Shown here piece after piece: positions 7,847-16,262 of a DNA stretch of 64,000 nucleotides (position 1 is the stretch's first letter; every line of letters starts with the position of its first letter). The stretch is taken from NCBI GenBank assembly GCA_910586505.1, contig CAJUGV010000002.1, forward strand, positions 1 to 64,000, in the 5' to 3' direction. The stretch comes from an uncultured Paraprevotella sp. (GTDB lineage Bacteria; Bacteroidota; Bacteroidia; Bacteroidales; Bacteroidaceae). The position numbers and the translations under genes were made by a program. The notes under the pieces are model-generated. The model made no database searches and was not told the origin of the DNA. It was given only the letters and a program-made list of their open reading frames with translations.

Positions 7847-8209
7847 ATGATGGACATAGAACAAATCAGGGATTATTGTCTGAGCAAGCCTTGTGCTACC
7901 GAGGATTTCCCTTTTGATGAAACAGCGCTTGTGTTTCGTGTCATGAATAAGATTTTCGCTTGTGTGGACTTGGATAATGTAGACTGGTTTTGCCTGAAAT
8001 GCAATCCGGAATATGCGCTGGAACTGCGTGAACGTTATTCCGGTATCACAGGAGCGTGGCATTGGAACAAGAAATACTGGAATCAGATAGCCGTCACGCA
8101 TGGCGATGTGCCCGATTCCTTGATACGTAGTCTGATAGACCATTCTTATGATGAAGTGGTAAAGAAACTCCCGCGCAAGTTGCGCGACCAATTGGCGGCG
8201 GGAGTCTGA
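7847..8209 (+). CDS. MmcQ/YjbR-family protein
   Basis: This 120-aa cytosolic protein of the MmcQ/YjbR (CyaY-like double-wing) family contains the family's FPFDE, DWFCLKCNP and GAWHWNKKYWNQI blocks. The biochemical role of the family is not settled; DNA binding has been suggested from structure. I start at ATG 7847 (7850 is equally possible); the TTG at 7826 overlaps the PqqD stop and is less likely. It is the last gene of the cassette and stops 7 bases short of the convergent TRIC gene. It may be a passenger rather than a functional partner. Confidence 0.85.
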   Translation: MMDIEQIRDYCLSKPCATEDFPFDETALVFRVMNKIFACVDLDNVDWFCLKCNPEYALELRERYSGITGAWHWNKKYWNQIAVTHGDVPDSLIRSLIDHSYDEVVKKLPRKLRDQLAAGV

Positions 8210-8216
8210 CCGTCCG

Positions 8217-8891
8217 TTATTTTTCTTCCGTATGGTCGCCTTTTAGGATAGGTAGTTGCCAATGATGTTTTACGGCCAGGATGCGTGTGGAGATCACCAC
8301 GATAGCGGAGAGGACGGCATTGACTTCGGCCGGTAGTCCGGCTGCGTATCCGATAATATAGATAATCCCTCCTGCGATGCAGGCCATGGCATAGATGTCT
8401 TTCCGGAAAATAAGCGGTACTTCGTTGATCAGAATGTCGCGGATAATACCGCCGGCAGCACCTGTTACGCAGCCCATGATGACGGCCGTCCATAACGGAT
8501 AGGACATGTTGAGGGTCTTTTCCAGTCCTGTGATATTGAACAGGGCCAGTCCGATAGTATCGAAGATGAACCATGTACTTGTCTGGCGGATGATTTTCTT
8601 GCCGAAGAGAATGACCCATCCCAGTGCCAGCGCGCAACAAATGATATAGATAGGGTTCGTCATCCAGAACGGGGGGATACCCAGCATGATGTCGCGTATC
8701 GTTCCGCCTCCTATGGCAGTGGCCGTTCCTACAATGTAAGCACCGAACCAGTCAAACTGTTTGGCGGATGCCAGTCTGATTCCCGATATGGCGAAAGCCA
8801 TCGTGCCGATGAACTCGATGATATCAAATGAGGTAGGCATCCTGAGAGTTGCCCCCATGATCTTCAGGATGTTGATAATATCTTCTATCAT
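8217..8891 (-). CDS. TRIC-type cation channel (UPF0126)
   Basis: This is a 224-aa inner-membrane protein with seven predicted segments arranged as two repeats, each with the family's glycine/aspartate motif: GGGTIRDIMLG in the first and AGGIIRDILINE in the second. Prokaryotic TRIC proteins form homotrimeric monovalent-cation channels. The start codon overlaps the stop of the upstream dehydrogenase (ATGA), indicating translational coupling. It is the last gene of a three-gene minus-strand operon. Confidence 0.9.
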   Translation of the reverse strand: MIEDIINILKIMGATLRMPTSFDIIEFIGTMAFAISGIRLASAKQFDWFGAYIVGTATAIGGGTIRDIMLGIPPFWMTNPIYIICCALALGWVILFGKKIIRQTSTWFIFDTIGLALFNITGLEKTLNMSYPLWTAVIMGCVTGAAGGIIRDILINEVPLIFRKDIYAMACIAGGIIYIIGYAAGLPAEVNAVLSAIVVISTRILAVKHHWQLPILKGDHTEEK

Positions 8892-9847
8892 GGATTAATG
8901 ATGTTTTGCGGTTTACCTTTAAGAAATGCGCGTATATTCTGTTCACAGATGTCCAGCAGACGTTGGCGGGCTTCGCTTGTGGCCCACGCGATGTGCGGAG
9001 TGAGGTAGGCGTTGGGGGCGTCGAGCAAAGGATGGTTTGCGGCAGGCGGTTCTGTGGTGGTCACGTCAGCTCCGTAGGCGGCCAGCCTCCGTGCCTTGAG
9101 TGCTTCCGCCACAGCCTCTTCATCTACCAGAGGTCCCCGTCCGGTATTGATGAGGATGGCTTCGGGTTTCATGAGCGACAGGCTTCTACGGTCTATCATG
9201 TGGTATGTGGCGGGGCAGAGCGGACAGTTCAGGCTGATGACGTCGCACGTGGCGAATAGCTCGTCAAGCGAATCCGATTTCATTATGCCGTTGTCTGTCG
9301 CAAGCGTGGTCTTTGAAGTGTATGCGTATACTTTCATTCCGAAAGCTTGTGCTATGCGTGCCGTGGCCATTCCTGTGTGTCCAAGCCCTACTATGCCTAT
9401 TTTTTTCTCATATAGCTCGATGAGCGGCGTATCCCAGTAGCAGAAGTCCGGAGTTTGGCTCCAGCGTCCCTTGCGGTTTTCTTCTGCATAGTGTTCCGTA
9501 CGGTTGGTGATGGCCAGCAGGAGTGCAAAGACCATTTGTGCTACGGACTGGGTACTGTAGGCGGGAATGTTGCATACCGGTATTCCGTGCTCGCGTGCAG
9601 CGTCGATATCCACCACATTGTAACCTGTGGCCAGCACACCTATGTATTTCAATAGAGGAAGGTGCCGGATATGTTTGGCCGTAATGACCGTTTTGTTGGT
9701 AAGTAGGATTTCCGCACCTTCGGCGTGTGCGAGGACCTCTTCTTCCAGGGTGCGGGGATAGACGGTGAGTTCACCCATTTGTGCGATGTTTTCCCAGGAC
9801 AGATCGCCGGGATTGAGCGTGTGCCCGTCTAATACAATTATTTTCAT
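8888..9847 (-). CDS. D-2-hydroxyacid dehydrogenase (glycerate dehydrogenase-like)
   Basis: This 319-aa NAD(H)-dependent dehydrogenase has an N- and C-terminal substrate domain around a Rossmann domain. The dinucleotide motif is GIVGLGHTGMA (about 145-155), the catalytic arginine region is LINTGRGPLVDE, and the Glu/His pair lies in TTTEPP and TPHIAWAT. Glycerate or hydroxypyruvate is the likely substrate by family, but related enzymes act on other 2-ketoacids. The start at ATG 9845-9847 (MKIIVLDG) leaves a 14-residue non-conserved upstream extension out. It is cotranscribed with DUF5103 upstream and TRIC downstream. Confidence 0.9.
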   Translation of the reverse strand: MKIIVLDGHTLNPGDLSWENIAQMGELTVYPRTLEEEVLAHAEGAEILLTNKTVITAKHIRHLPLLKYIGVLATGYNVVDIDAAREHGIPVCNIPAYSTQSVAQMVFALLLAITNRTEHYAEENRKGRWSQTPDFCYWDTPLIELYEKKIGIVGLGHTGMATARIAQAFGMKVYAYTSKTTLATDNGIMKSDSLDELFATCDVISLNCPLCPATYHMIDRRSLSLMKPEAILINTGRGPLVDEEAVAEALKARRLAAYGADVTTTEPPAANHPLLDAPNAYLTPHIAWATSEARQRLLDICEQNIRAFLKGKPQNIINP

Positions 9848-9858
9848 GACGATGGATT

Positions 9859-11115
9859 TTATTTGCCGTTTATCTTGAAGTTCATGCACCGGTAGCCGAC
9901 CAGTTTTTCGTAGCGTCCTCCGTTGGGGCGATAATATACGAGGATGATGTATTCATTTTCAGTTTCATAGAAATTGCCGTCCGTAGGACCACTGTTTCCT
10001 CGCGTGTCGCCATCTGCTACAAAAAGATAGTTGTAATTGTAGTATCCTTGTTTCAATAGCACGGTGGCCTCGTAGGCTTGCGAACTGCGGTTATAGGTCA
10101 TGCGGTATTCCGGAATGAAGCGGTTTTGTGTCCAGATTCCATTCAGGTAGACATCGCCCCCGGGTAGCTGCGGACTTTTTAGAGTGAAATGTGTGAACAC
10201 ATAGTCGCAGGTGGTTGCTACGTCTGTGTCATCGCTGTTGCGTATGATGAATGCTCCGTTTTGGTCTTCGTCGTACAGATAGTTTTTGGCTGTCCGTTCT
10301 GCGAAGAGAGTGGCGTGGTAGTAAGGATCGAACCAGTCTATGCGGTCTATGTTCAGTGTCGGCACATGTACGTCGAGTATCTCGAACTTGTGATATTCGT
10401 TGCCAGCCGGAAATATCAGGTTACGGTTATGGGTGAATACTATTTTGCCCGCCGCCCTGATGTTGGGTACGGGATTGAAAACACAATTGTCGTGGCGGCG
10501 GTTTTGCATGACCACGGTTTTCAGTTCGCGGTGCGGGTCCACTACCTTTATGTCTCCGAAGTGAACGGAGAAGTTCAGTTGTTGATGTGATTTGTTGAAG
10601 TCTATATCCGTATTGGAGCTCACAGTAGCGCCTATACTCACTCCCGGTTCAACCAGACTGAAGCATGCCGTGAGCACCGGAACCGGTTCGTCACCTTCGT
10701 CATTGTAGACCGTCAGTTTGTAGTTACCTGATAGTTTGAGCGAGATATTTTCGTTCGGAATGCGCAGCGAATAATGAGTATAGAGTACAGTCGTATTGAA
10801 GCTCTTTTCATAGTCCTCTATAGGTTCGCCGTTGAATCCGTTCATGTAGTCCGATTCGAAGATTCCGACAGACGGTGTCCAATCGGCATTACAATGTTCC
10901 ACTTTATATATATAACGGTGGTATTCGTGTGAGAACTCGTCGAAACTGATTTCCACATGATTTCTTCCGCCGAGATTCATGATGGGGGGAAGCAGTGGAT
11001 CGCCATTTACCGTGACCTGTAGAGTGTGCAGTTGCTTGTCCAGTATTTCATTGAATTGTGCGGAGGCAATAAGAGCATACAGCAGCAGGCTAAAAAGCAG
11101 AGTCGTCTTTTTCAT
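9859..11115 (-). CDS. DUF5103 protein (T9SS plug-like)
   Basis: This is a 418-aa exported protein with a signal peptide (about 1-19, ending ASAQ). It is rich in beta-strand and aromatic residues, consistent with several Ig-like sandwich domains and lacking a membrane anchor. The sequence fits DUF5103, the family of the periplasmic plug protein found bound to the SprA translocon of the type IX secretion system in Flavobacterium. No other T9SS gene is in this window, so its role here may differ. It heads the operon with the dehydrogenase and TRIC. Confidence 0.83.
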   Translation of the reverse strand: MKKTTLLFSLLLYALIASAQFNEILDKQLHTLQVTVNGDPLLPPIMNLGGRNHVEISFDEFSHEYHRYIYKVEHCNADWTPSVGIFESDYMNGFNGEPIEDYEKSFNTTVLYTHYSLRIPNENISLKLSGNYKLTVYNDEGDEPVPVLTACFSLVEPGVSIGATVSSNTDIDFNKSHQQLNFSVHFGDIKVVDPHRELKTVVMQNRRHDNCVFNPVPNIRAAGKIVFTHNRNLIFPAGNEYHKFEILDVHVPTLNIDRIDWFDPYYHATLFAERTAKNYLYDEDQNGAFIIRNSDDTDVATTCDYVFTHFTLKSPQLPGGDVYLNGIWTQNRFIPEYRMTYNRSSQAYEATVLLKQGYYNYNYLFVADGDTRGNSGPTDGNFYETENEYIILVYYRPNGGRYEKLVGYRCMNFKINGK

Positions 11116-11162
11116 GTTGCAAAAATACGCTTTTTTTCGGACGCTCTATCAAGTTTTTATCT

Positions 11163-11170
11163 TAACTTTG
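11163..11170 (+). promoter_or_regulatory. Promoter of the DUF1460 gene
   Basis: TAACTTTG matches TAnnTTTG and lies 25 bases upstream of the ATG at 11196. It sits in the 80-bp gap divergent from DUF5103. Confidence 0.6.
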
Positions 11171-11195
11171 CGAATATCGATTTAATTTTTTTACG

Positions 11196-12062
11196 ATGCG
11201 TTTTCTATCCTTTATCTTGTTGGCGGGGTTTCTCATTGCCATGCCCCGTAGTATGTCGGCCGTAACATATACTAAGGCTGATTCCTTGAGAGTCATGGAA
11301 CTTCTGGCTGCCGGAAAGGAACAACCAGGCGGTACGAACCTGATATTGTTCTTTGCCGATCAATTCAGGGGAATTCCCTATGTGGCTTCTACCCTGGAGG
11401 TGAACGATAGCGAGCAACTGGTTGTTAATCTTCGTCAGTTGGACTGTACGACGCTGGTGGAGAATGTGGTGGCGTTATCCTTGACGGTTCGGGATGAGCA
11501 GCCTTCTTTTTTATCTTTTTGCCGGAATCTGGAAAAGATTCGTTACGGAAAAGGCAAAATGAACGGCTATTCATCGCGTAACCATTATTTCAGTGAATGG
11601 ATAGCAAGTAACGAGAAGCAGGGTGTTGTGAGGGAGATAAGAGGCCGGAAGGATGAGGGATACCGTCCTTTTGTCACTGTCCAGCGGTTGCATCTGGACT
11701 ATATGAGCACGCATTCCGAACTATATAAAATGATGAAGGGAAAAGCCGATGAAATAGCGCGTATTCGTGAGAATGAGCAGAGGATGACGGGAGCTGTGGT
11801 AAGATATATACCCTTGTCGTTGCTGGATAAGGGAAAGGATGTGCTGGGAGTGGTTCACGACGGCGATATACTTGCCATTGTAACCAAGAAGAAAGGGCTT
11901 GATACCTCGCATCTCGGCTTTGCCGTATGGCAGGGAGGGCGGCTTCATCTGCTCAATGCGTCCAGCATACATAAAAAAGTGGTACTTGAACCCATGACGC
12001 TGAGCCGGTATATGAAGAAGCACCCTTCTCAATTAGGGATACGTGTGGTACGTGTTATCTGA
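11196..12062 (+). CDS. DUF1460 NlpC/P60-like cell-wall amidase
   Basis: This 288-aa exported protein has a signal peptide (about 1-22). DUF1460 proteins are cysteine peptidases or amidases related to NlpC/P60 that cleave peptidoglycan peptides. The nucleophile motif LDCTTLVENV is at about 88-97 and a histidine strand is seen in DTSHLGFAVW. The 3' end overlaps the convergent mtgA gene by 8 bases. Another cell-wall gene (mtgA) and an OmpA-like lipoprotein follow, so this is a small envelope neighbourhood. Confidence 0.87.
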   Translation: MRFLSFILLAGFLIAMPRSMSAVTYTKADSLRVMELLAAGKEQPGGTNLILFFADQFRGIPYVASTLEVNDSEQLVVNLRQLDCTTLVENVVALSLTVRDEQPSFLSFCRNLEKIRYGKGKMNGYSSRNHYFSEWIASNEKQGVVREIRGRKDEGYRPFVTVQRLHLDYMSTHSELYKMMKGKADEIARIRENEQRMTGAVVRYIPLSLLDKGKDVLGVVHDGDILAIVTKKKGLDTSHLGFAVWQGGRLHLLNASSIHKKVVLEPMTLSRYMKKHPSQLGIRVVRVI

Positions 12063-12732
12063 AAGGGGCGATATGCCTCATTTGTCGCATAATGGCCGTC
12101 TGTCGCTTCAGCATGTAACGTGAGGGATCCTTGGAACTGTATCTGAGCGGATTGGGGAGCGTTGCGGCAATCAACGCGCAGTTGGCACGGGTGAGTTTTT
12201 GTGCCAGGCGTCCGAAATGTAATTGCGCCACGGCTTCTGCCCCGTAAATGCCGTCACCCATTTCGATGGAGTTCAGATAGACTTCCATGATTCGTTGCTT
12301 GCTCCAGCAAAGTTCGATCAGAGTGGTGAAATAAACCTCGAATCCTTTTCTGATCCAGGAGGAGGATGGCCATAGAAACACATTCTTGGCTGTTTGCTGG
12401 CTGATGGTGCTTCCGCCCCGACGTCTTTTTCCGGACATTTGTTCTTCTACGGCATTCATTATTTCCGTGATGTCGAAGCCGTGATGTTGGAGGAAGCGCT
12501 GGTCTTCTGAGGCTATGACGGCCACAGGAAGGTATTCTGACATCTCTTCAAGAGGTATCCAATGATGTCTCATCCTTATTTTTTCACCCCGGCCGGCCTG
12601 TTGCAGGCAGCGGATGACCATGAGAGGCGTGACCGGAACCGGCACGAAGCGATAGAGTATAACGAAAAAGATTGTACTTCCGAAGAACAGAAGTACAATC
12701 CATTGAAATGTTTTTTGAATTTTTCTTATCAT
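12055..12732 (-). CDS. mtgA: Monofunctional peptidoglycan transglycosylase
   Basis: This GT51 enzyme polymerises lipid II into glycan strands at the inner membrane. The 225-aa protein has one N-terminal anchor (about 10-30). The catalytic glutamate lies in ASEDQRFLQHHGFD, and the other family motifs follow: RRGGSTISQQTAKN, KQRIMEVYLNSIE and GIYGAEAVA. No transpeptidase domain follows, so it is the MtgA form. It sits 5 bases downstream of the OmpA-like lipoprotein gene, suggesting one transcript. Confidence 0.94.
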   Translation of the reverse strand: MIRKIQKTFQWIVLLFFGSTIFFVILYRFVPVPVTPLMVIRCLQQAGRGEKIRMRHHWIPLEEMSEYLPVAVIASEDQRFLQHHGFDITEIMNAVEEQMSGKRRRGGSTISQQTAKNVFLWPSSSWIRKGFEVYFTTLIELCWSKQRIMEVYLNSIEMGDGIYGAEAVAQLHFGRLAQKLTRANCALIAATLPNPLRYSSKDPSRYMLKRQTAIMRQMRHIAPFR

Positions 12733-12737
12733 TTCGA

Positions 12738-13466
12738 TTATTTACTTACCTGTGCCTGTGCCTCTTCGATCATTTTCTGGCTGGCATACAGATATACTTC
12801 CACGCGACGGTTCTGTTCGCGTCCGGCTGCCGTGCTGTTGTCGGCCACGGGATCAGCTTCGCCCAATCCTTCTACGGAGGCTATCTGGGAAGAAGACACA
12901 CCACATTGTGTCAGGTAGTTCGAAACGGCACCGGCACGCTGCTGTGACAGTGCTATGTTCTTTTGTCTGCTCTGTTCGGCAGTACTGTTTTTCCATCCCT
13001 GATTGTCGGTGTACCCCTTGATGGCTACATCCATGTCTTTATTCACGTTCAATACGGTGCTGGCAAATTTGGCCAATGAAGCGGTCGCTCCGCTGCTGAG
13101 CGTAGAACTTCCGGTGGTAAAGAGGATACCGGAGTCGAAGGTTACCTTTACGGCTTGGAGGCCGTTGGCATCCGTAACGCTTTCTACCTGTGCATTCTCC
13201 ACTTGCTGTGCGGCAGCTTTGGCCTTGTCCATTTTCTTTCCGATCAGCGCGCCCACACCGGTACCTACGGCTGCTCCTACGGCCGCACCGATGGCTGCTC
13301 CCTTACCTTTGTTACCTGCCACGAGCGTACCGACAAGTGTACCCAATGCTCCACCGCCGCCGGCGCCTATCAAAGAGCCTTTACCTGTATTGTTCATACT
13401 TCCGCCACAACTGCTTAAAAGCATTCCTGCACTCAGTGCAAGAGCATAAAACTTCAATCCTTTCAT
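12738..13466 (-). CDS. OmpA-family lipoprotein with glycine-zipper
   Basis: This 242-aa outer-membrane lipoprotein has a signal peptide with lipobox LLSSC (Cys about 20). A glycine-rich segment (about 28-75, repeated GAAxGAAxG) resembles the glycine-zipper of YiaD-type proteins. The C-terminal OmpA domain (about 100-235) has the peptidoglycan-binding motif GYTDNQG and the terminal QNRRVEVYL. It should tether the outer membrane to peptidoglycan. I start at ATG 13464-13466; an ATG three codons upstream is also possible. Operon with mtgA. Confidence 0.92.
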   Translation of the reverse strand: MKGLKFYALALSAGMLLSSCGGSMNNTGKGSLIGAGGGGALGTLVGTLVAGNKGKGAAIGAAVGAAVGTGVGALIGKKMDKAKAAAQQVENAQVESVTDANGLQAVKVTFDSGILFTTGSSTLSSGATASLAKFASTVLNVNKDMDVAIKGYTDNQGWKNSTAEQSRQKNIALSQQRAGAVSNYLTQCGVSSSQIASVEGLGEADPVADNSTAAGREQNRRVEVYLYASQKMIEEAQAQVSK

Positions 13467-13497
13467 AGTTATCATTTTTTAATTTTTAAATCAAAGG

Positions 13498-13505
13498 CAA
13501 ATTTA
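13498..13505 (-). promoter_or_regulatory. Promoter of the OmpA lipoprotein/mtgA operon
   Basis: TAAATTTG on the minus strand matches TAnnTTTG, 31 bases before the ATG. Confidence 0.6.
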
Positions 13506-13548
13506 TATATTTTCGTCAGAATAGCCGCAAAAAAAGGAAACTTTTTGC

Positions 13549-13556
13549 TAATTTTG
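13549..13556 (+). promoter_or_regulatory. proS promoter, -7 element
   Basis: TAATTTTG matches TAnnTTTG and lies 24 bases before the proS ATG. It is divergent from the lipoprotein promoter about 45 bases away. Confidence 0.6.
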
Positions 13557-13580
13557 CAAACCGTTTATATATATTGAAGT

Positions 13581-15062
13581 ATGGCTAAGGAACTTAAAGA
13601 TTTAACTAAAAGAAGTGAAAATTATTCTCAATGGTATAACGAACTGGTTGTCAAAGCCGATTTGGCAGAACAGTCTGATGTAAGGGGATGTATGGTGATA
13701 AAGCCTTACGGTTATGCCATATGGGAGAAGATGCAGCGAGTGCTGGATGACAAGTTCAAGGAAACGGGTGTACAAAATGCCTATTTCCCGCTGTTGATAC
13801 CCAAATCCTTTTTAAGTAGAGAAGCCGAACATGTGGAGGGATTTGCCAAGGAATGTGCGGTGGTGACGCACTATCGTCTTAAGACCAATGAAGAGAAGAA
13901 TGGGGTTGTAGTGGACCCTGCCGCCAAACTTGAAGAAGAGCTGATCATCCGCCCTACCTCTGAAACTATTATATGGAATACATACAAGAACTGGATTCAA
14001 AGCTATCGCGACCTGCCCATCCTGTGCAACCAGTGGTGTAATGTGATGCGTTGGGAGATGCGCACCCGCCTGTTTCTCCGCACGGCCGAGTTCCTGTGGC
14101 AGGAGGGGCATACGGCCCATGCCACGCGTGAGGAAGCCGAGGAGCGTGCCCGCCAGATGCTGAAGGTATATGCCGATTTTGCCGAACAATACATGGCCGT
14201 ACCGGTGGTGCAGGGTGTGAAGAGCGAGACCGAGCGTTTTGCCGGTGCCTTGGATACTTATACCATTGAAGCCATGATGCAGGACGGTAAGGCTCTGCAG
14301 AGCGGAACTTCCCACTTCCTGGGACAGAACTTCGGAAAGGCTTTCAATGTGCAGTTCATCAATAAAGAGAACAAGCTGGAATATGCCTGGGCCACTTCGT
14401 GGGGCGTGTCTACCCGTCTGATGGGTGCCCTTATCATGACGCATTCCGACGACAACGGTCTGGTGCTTCCGCCGAAGCTTGCGCCGATTCAGGTAGTGAT
14501 TGTTCCTATATATAAGAATGCCGAGCAGTTGAAAGCTATTGATGAGAAAGTAGATGGTATTGTGAACCGTCTCCGTGCGATGGGTATTTCCGTGAAGTAC
14601 GACAATGCCGATAACAAGCGTCCCGGATTCAAGTTTGCCGATTATGAGCTGAAGGGCGTACCCGTGCGTCTGGTGATGGGAGGCCGTGATTTGGAAAACA
14701 ATACGGTAGAGGTGATGCGCCGTGACACGCTGGAGAAAGAAACCCGTACGTGTGAGGGTATAGAGGACTACGTGAAGACGTTGCTTGATGAGATTCAGGA
14801 GAATATTTATGCCAAGGCGAAAACCTGCCGCGACTCACGCATTTACGAATGTGACAACTATGAAGAGTTTAAGGAGCGTGTGAAGGACGGGGGATTCTTC
14901 CTTTGCCATTGGGACGGTACTGCCGAGACCGAGGCCAGGATTAAGGAAGACACGCAGGCTACGATCCGTTGTGTGCCGTTCGAGTTCGAGCAGACTCCGG
15001 GTGTGGACATGGTAAGCGGTAAGCCCGCCACATGCCGTGTGCTGATAGCCCGTTCCTATTAA
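13581..15062 (+). CDS. proS: Prolyl-tRNA synthetase (eukaryote/archaeal-like)
   Basis: This class II aminoacyl-tRNA synthetase charges tRNA-Pro in the cytosol. At 493 aa without the bacterial INS editing insertion it belongs to the short, eukaryote/archaeal-like form. Motif 2 is visible in WRWEMRTRLFLRTAEFLWQEGHTAH, and motif 3 in a region ending WGVSTRLMGALIMTHSDDNG. An anticodon-binding domain (about 300-400) and a C-terminal extension ending in a tyrosine (ARSY) complete it. Confidence 0.95.
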   Translation: MAKELKDLTKRSENYSQWYNELVVKADLAEQSDVRGCMVIKPYGYAIWEKMQRVLDDKFKETGVQNAYFPLLIPKSFLSREAEHVEGFAKECAVVTHYRLKTNEEKNGVVVDPAAKLEEELIIRPTSETIIWNTYKNWIQSYRDLPILCNQWCNVMRWEMRTRLFLRTAEFLWQEGHTAHATREEAEERARQMLKVYADFAEQYMAVPVVQGVKSETERFAGALDTYTIEAMMQDGKALQSGTSHFLGQNFGKAFNVQFINKENKLEYAWATSWGVSTRLMGALIMTHSDDNGLVLPPKLAPIQVVIVPIYKNAEQLKAIDEKVDGIVNRLRAMGISVKYDNADNKRPGFKFADYELKGVPVRLVMGGRDLENNTVEVMRRDTLEKETRTCEGIEDYVKTLLDEIQENIYAKAKTCRDSRIYECDNYEEFKERVKDGGFFLCHWDGTAETEARIKEDTQATIRCVPFEFEQTPGVDMVSGKPATCRVLIARSY

Positions 15063-15079
15063 ACATATCATGACAAGGC

Positions 15080-15113
15080 AAAGGGCGCGCCCGTGTGGGT
15101 GCGCCCTTTTTAT
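15080..15113 (+). terminator. proS terminator
   Basis: A 13-bp stem (15080-15092 with 15097-15109, one G-U pair) has a GTGT loop and a following T-run. It lies 18 bases after the proS stop. Confidence 0.92.
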
Positions 15114-15150
15114 TTTGCTGTGATTCAGTGAATTGTACGTGCTGTGCCTT

Positions 15151-15244
15151 GCCGAAAATTTTCATGAGCATGAAAATAAAAAACCGTGCGCACGAAATGA
15201 AAAAATGCTCCTCATGAAATTTTCATTTCGTGCGCACGGTTTTT
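15151..15244. repeat. Intergenic double palindrome (copy B), also fmt terminator
   Basis: A small palindrome ATTTTCATG-AG-CATGAAAAT (15158-15177) is followed by a perfect 25-bp inverted repeat, 15179-15203 with 15220-15244, whose 16-base loop contains CTCCTCATGAAA. The outer edge ends in A5/T5, so on the minus strand the large hairpin can terminate the fmt operon. The ATTTTCATG[A/G]GCAT core recurs at 50.13 kb. Confidence 0.75.
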
Positions 15245-15270
15245 CTTTCTTGTAATATCCTTTACATCTC

Positions 15271-16251
15271 TTATTGCATCATAAGGCTGTCTGTCATGCG
15301 GAAGCCGCGCAGGAAGTCGGCTGTCTTCATGCGTTTCTTTCCCGTAAGCTGTATTTCCGTCAGATGGAGGTAGCCGTCTGTCATGGCCACTTTCAGTATG
15401 TCTTTTCCATTGCTTACCACCGTGCCGGGCGTTTCGTTCGGAGTGCCTGTTTCCTTGCTCGTCTCGTAAACCTTCAGCGTGTGGATCTTTCCCGTAGCCA
15501 TGTCTTTCATCTCACACCAGGCGGCGGGGTAGGGAGCCAGTCCGCGCACAAAGTCGTATAGCTCCTTCAGGTTTTGGGTGCGGAAGTCCATCCTGCATGT
15601 TTCCTTGAATATCTTGGGGGCCGGACGGAGTGGGCCGTTGGCTGTTATTTCTTCCTGCGGTACGGGGTGTATGCTGCCGTCCAGAATCCGGTCCACGGTT
15701 TCCGTCACCAGCCGGCCTCCGAGCATCATCAGCCTATCGTGTATATCTCCGGCGTTGTCGGTGTCGGAGATGGGGATGCGTACCTGCTGTATCACCTCTC
15801 CGGTGTCGATTTCATGTTTAAGGAAGAATGTGGTGATGCCGGTTTCTTTTTCGCCGTTGATGACGGCCCAGTTGATGGGGGCCGCTCCGCGGTATTGAGG
15901 GAGTAGGGAGGCATGGAGGTTGAATGTACCCATGGGGGGCATGTTCCATACCACCTCAGGCAGCATGCGGAAGGCCACCACAATCTGCAGGTCGGCCTGC
16001 AACGAACGGAGCTCCTCCACAAAGGCCTGGTCTTTCAGTTTTACGGGTTGAAGCAGGTGCAGACCGTGTGCTACGGCATATTGTTTCACGGGGCTGGCTT
16101 GCAACACATCTTGATGGCGTCCCACCGGTTTGTCGGGCATCGTGACCACGCCTACCACGTTATAACCGCCTTCTACGAGGCATTTCAGGCTTTCCACCGC
16201 GAAATCCGGTGTGCCCATGTATACTATTCTCAGGTCTTCCTTCTTTTTCAT
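15271..16251 (-). CDS. fmt: Methionyl-tRNA formyltransferase
   Basis: Formylates initiator Met-tRNA using 10-formyltetrahydrofolate. The 326-aa length is normal. The catalytic Asn and His lie in FNLHASLLPQYRGAAPI and the catalytic Asp in HEIDTGEV; the C-terminal OB-like domain binds tRNA. Its start is 11 bases after the ClC stop. It is the last gene of the seven-gene minus-strand operon that begins with the LysE transporter. Confidence 0.96.
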   Translation of the reverse strand: MKKKEDLRIVYMGTPDFAVESLKCLVEGGYNVVGVVTMPDKPVGRHQDVLQASPVKQYAVAHGLHLLQPVKLKDQAFVEELRSLQADLQIVVAFRMLPEVVWNMPPMGTFNLHASLLPQYRGAAPINWAVINGEKETGITTFFLKHEIDTGEVIQQVRIPISDTDNAGDIHDRLMMLGGRLVTETVDRILDGSIHPVPQEEITANGPLRPAPKIFKETCRMDFRTQNLKELYDFVRGLAPYPAAWCEMKDMATGKIHTLKVYETSKETGTPNETPGTVVSNGKDILKVAMTDGYLHLTEIQLTGKKRMKTADFLRGFRMTDSLMMQ

Positions 16252-16262
16252 TTTTTCTTTGT

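Noticed and set aside
13003..13449. Alanine/proline-rich frame opposite the OmpA lipoprotein
   Set aside because: It is the complement of the glycine-zipper repeats in the lipoprotein and has no independent support.
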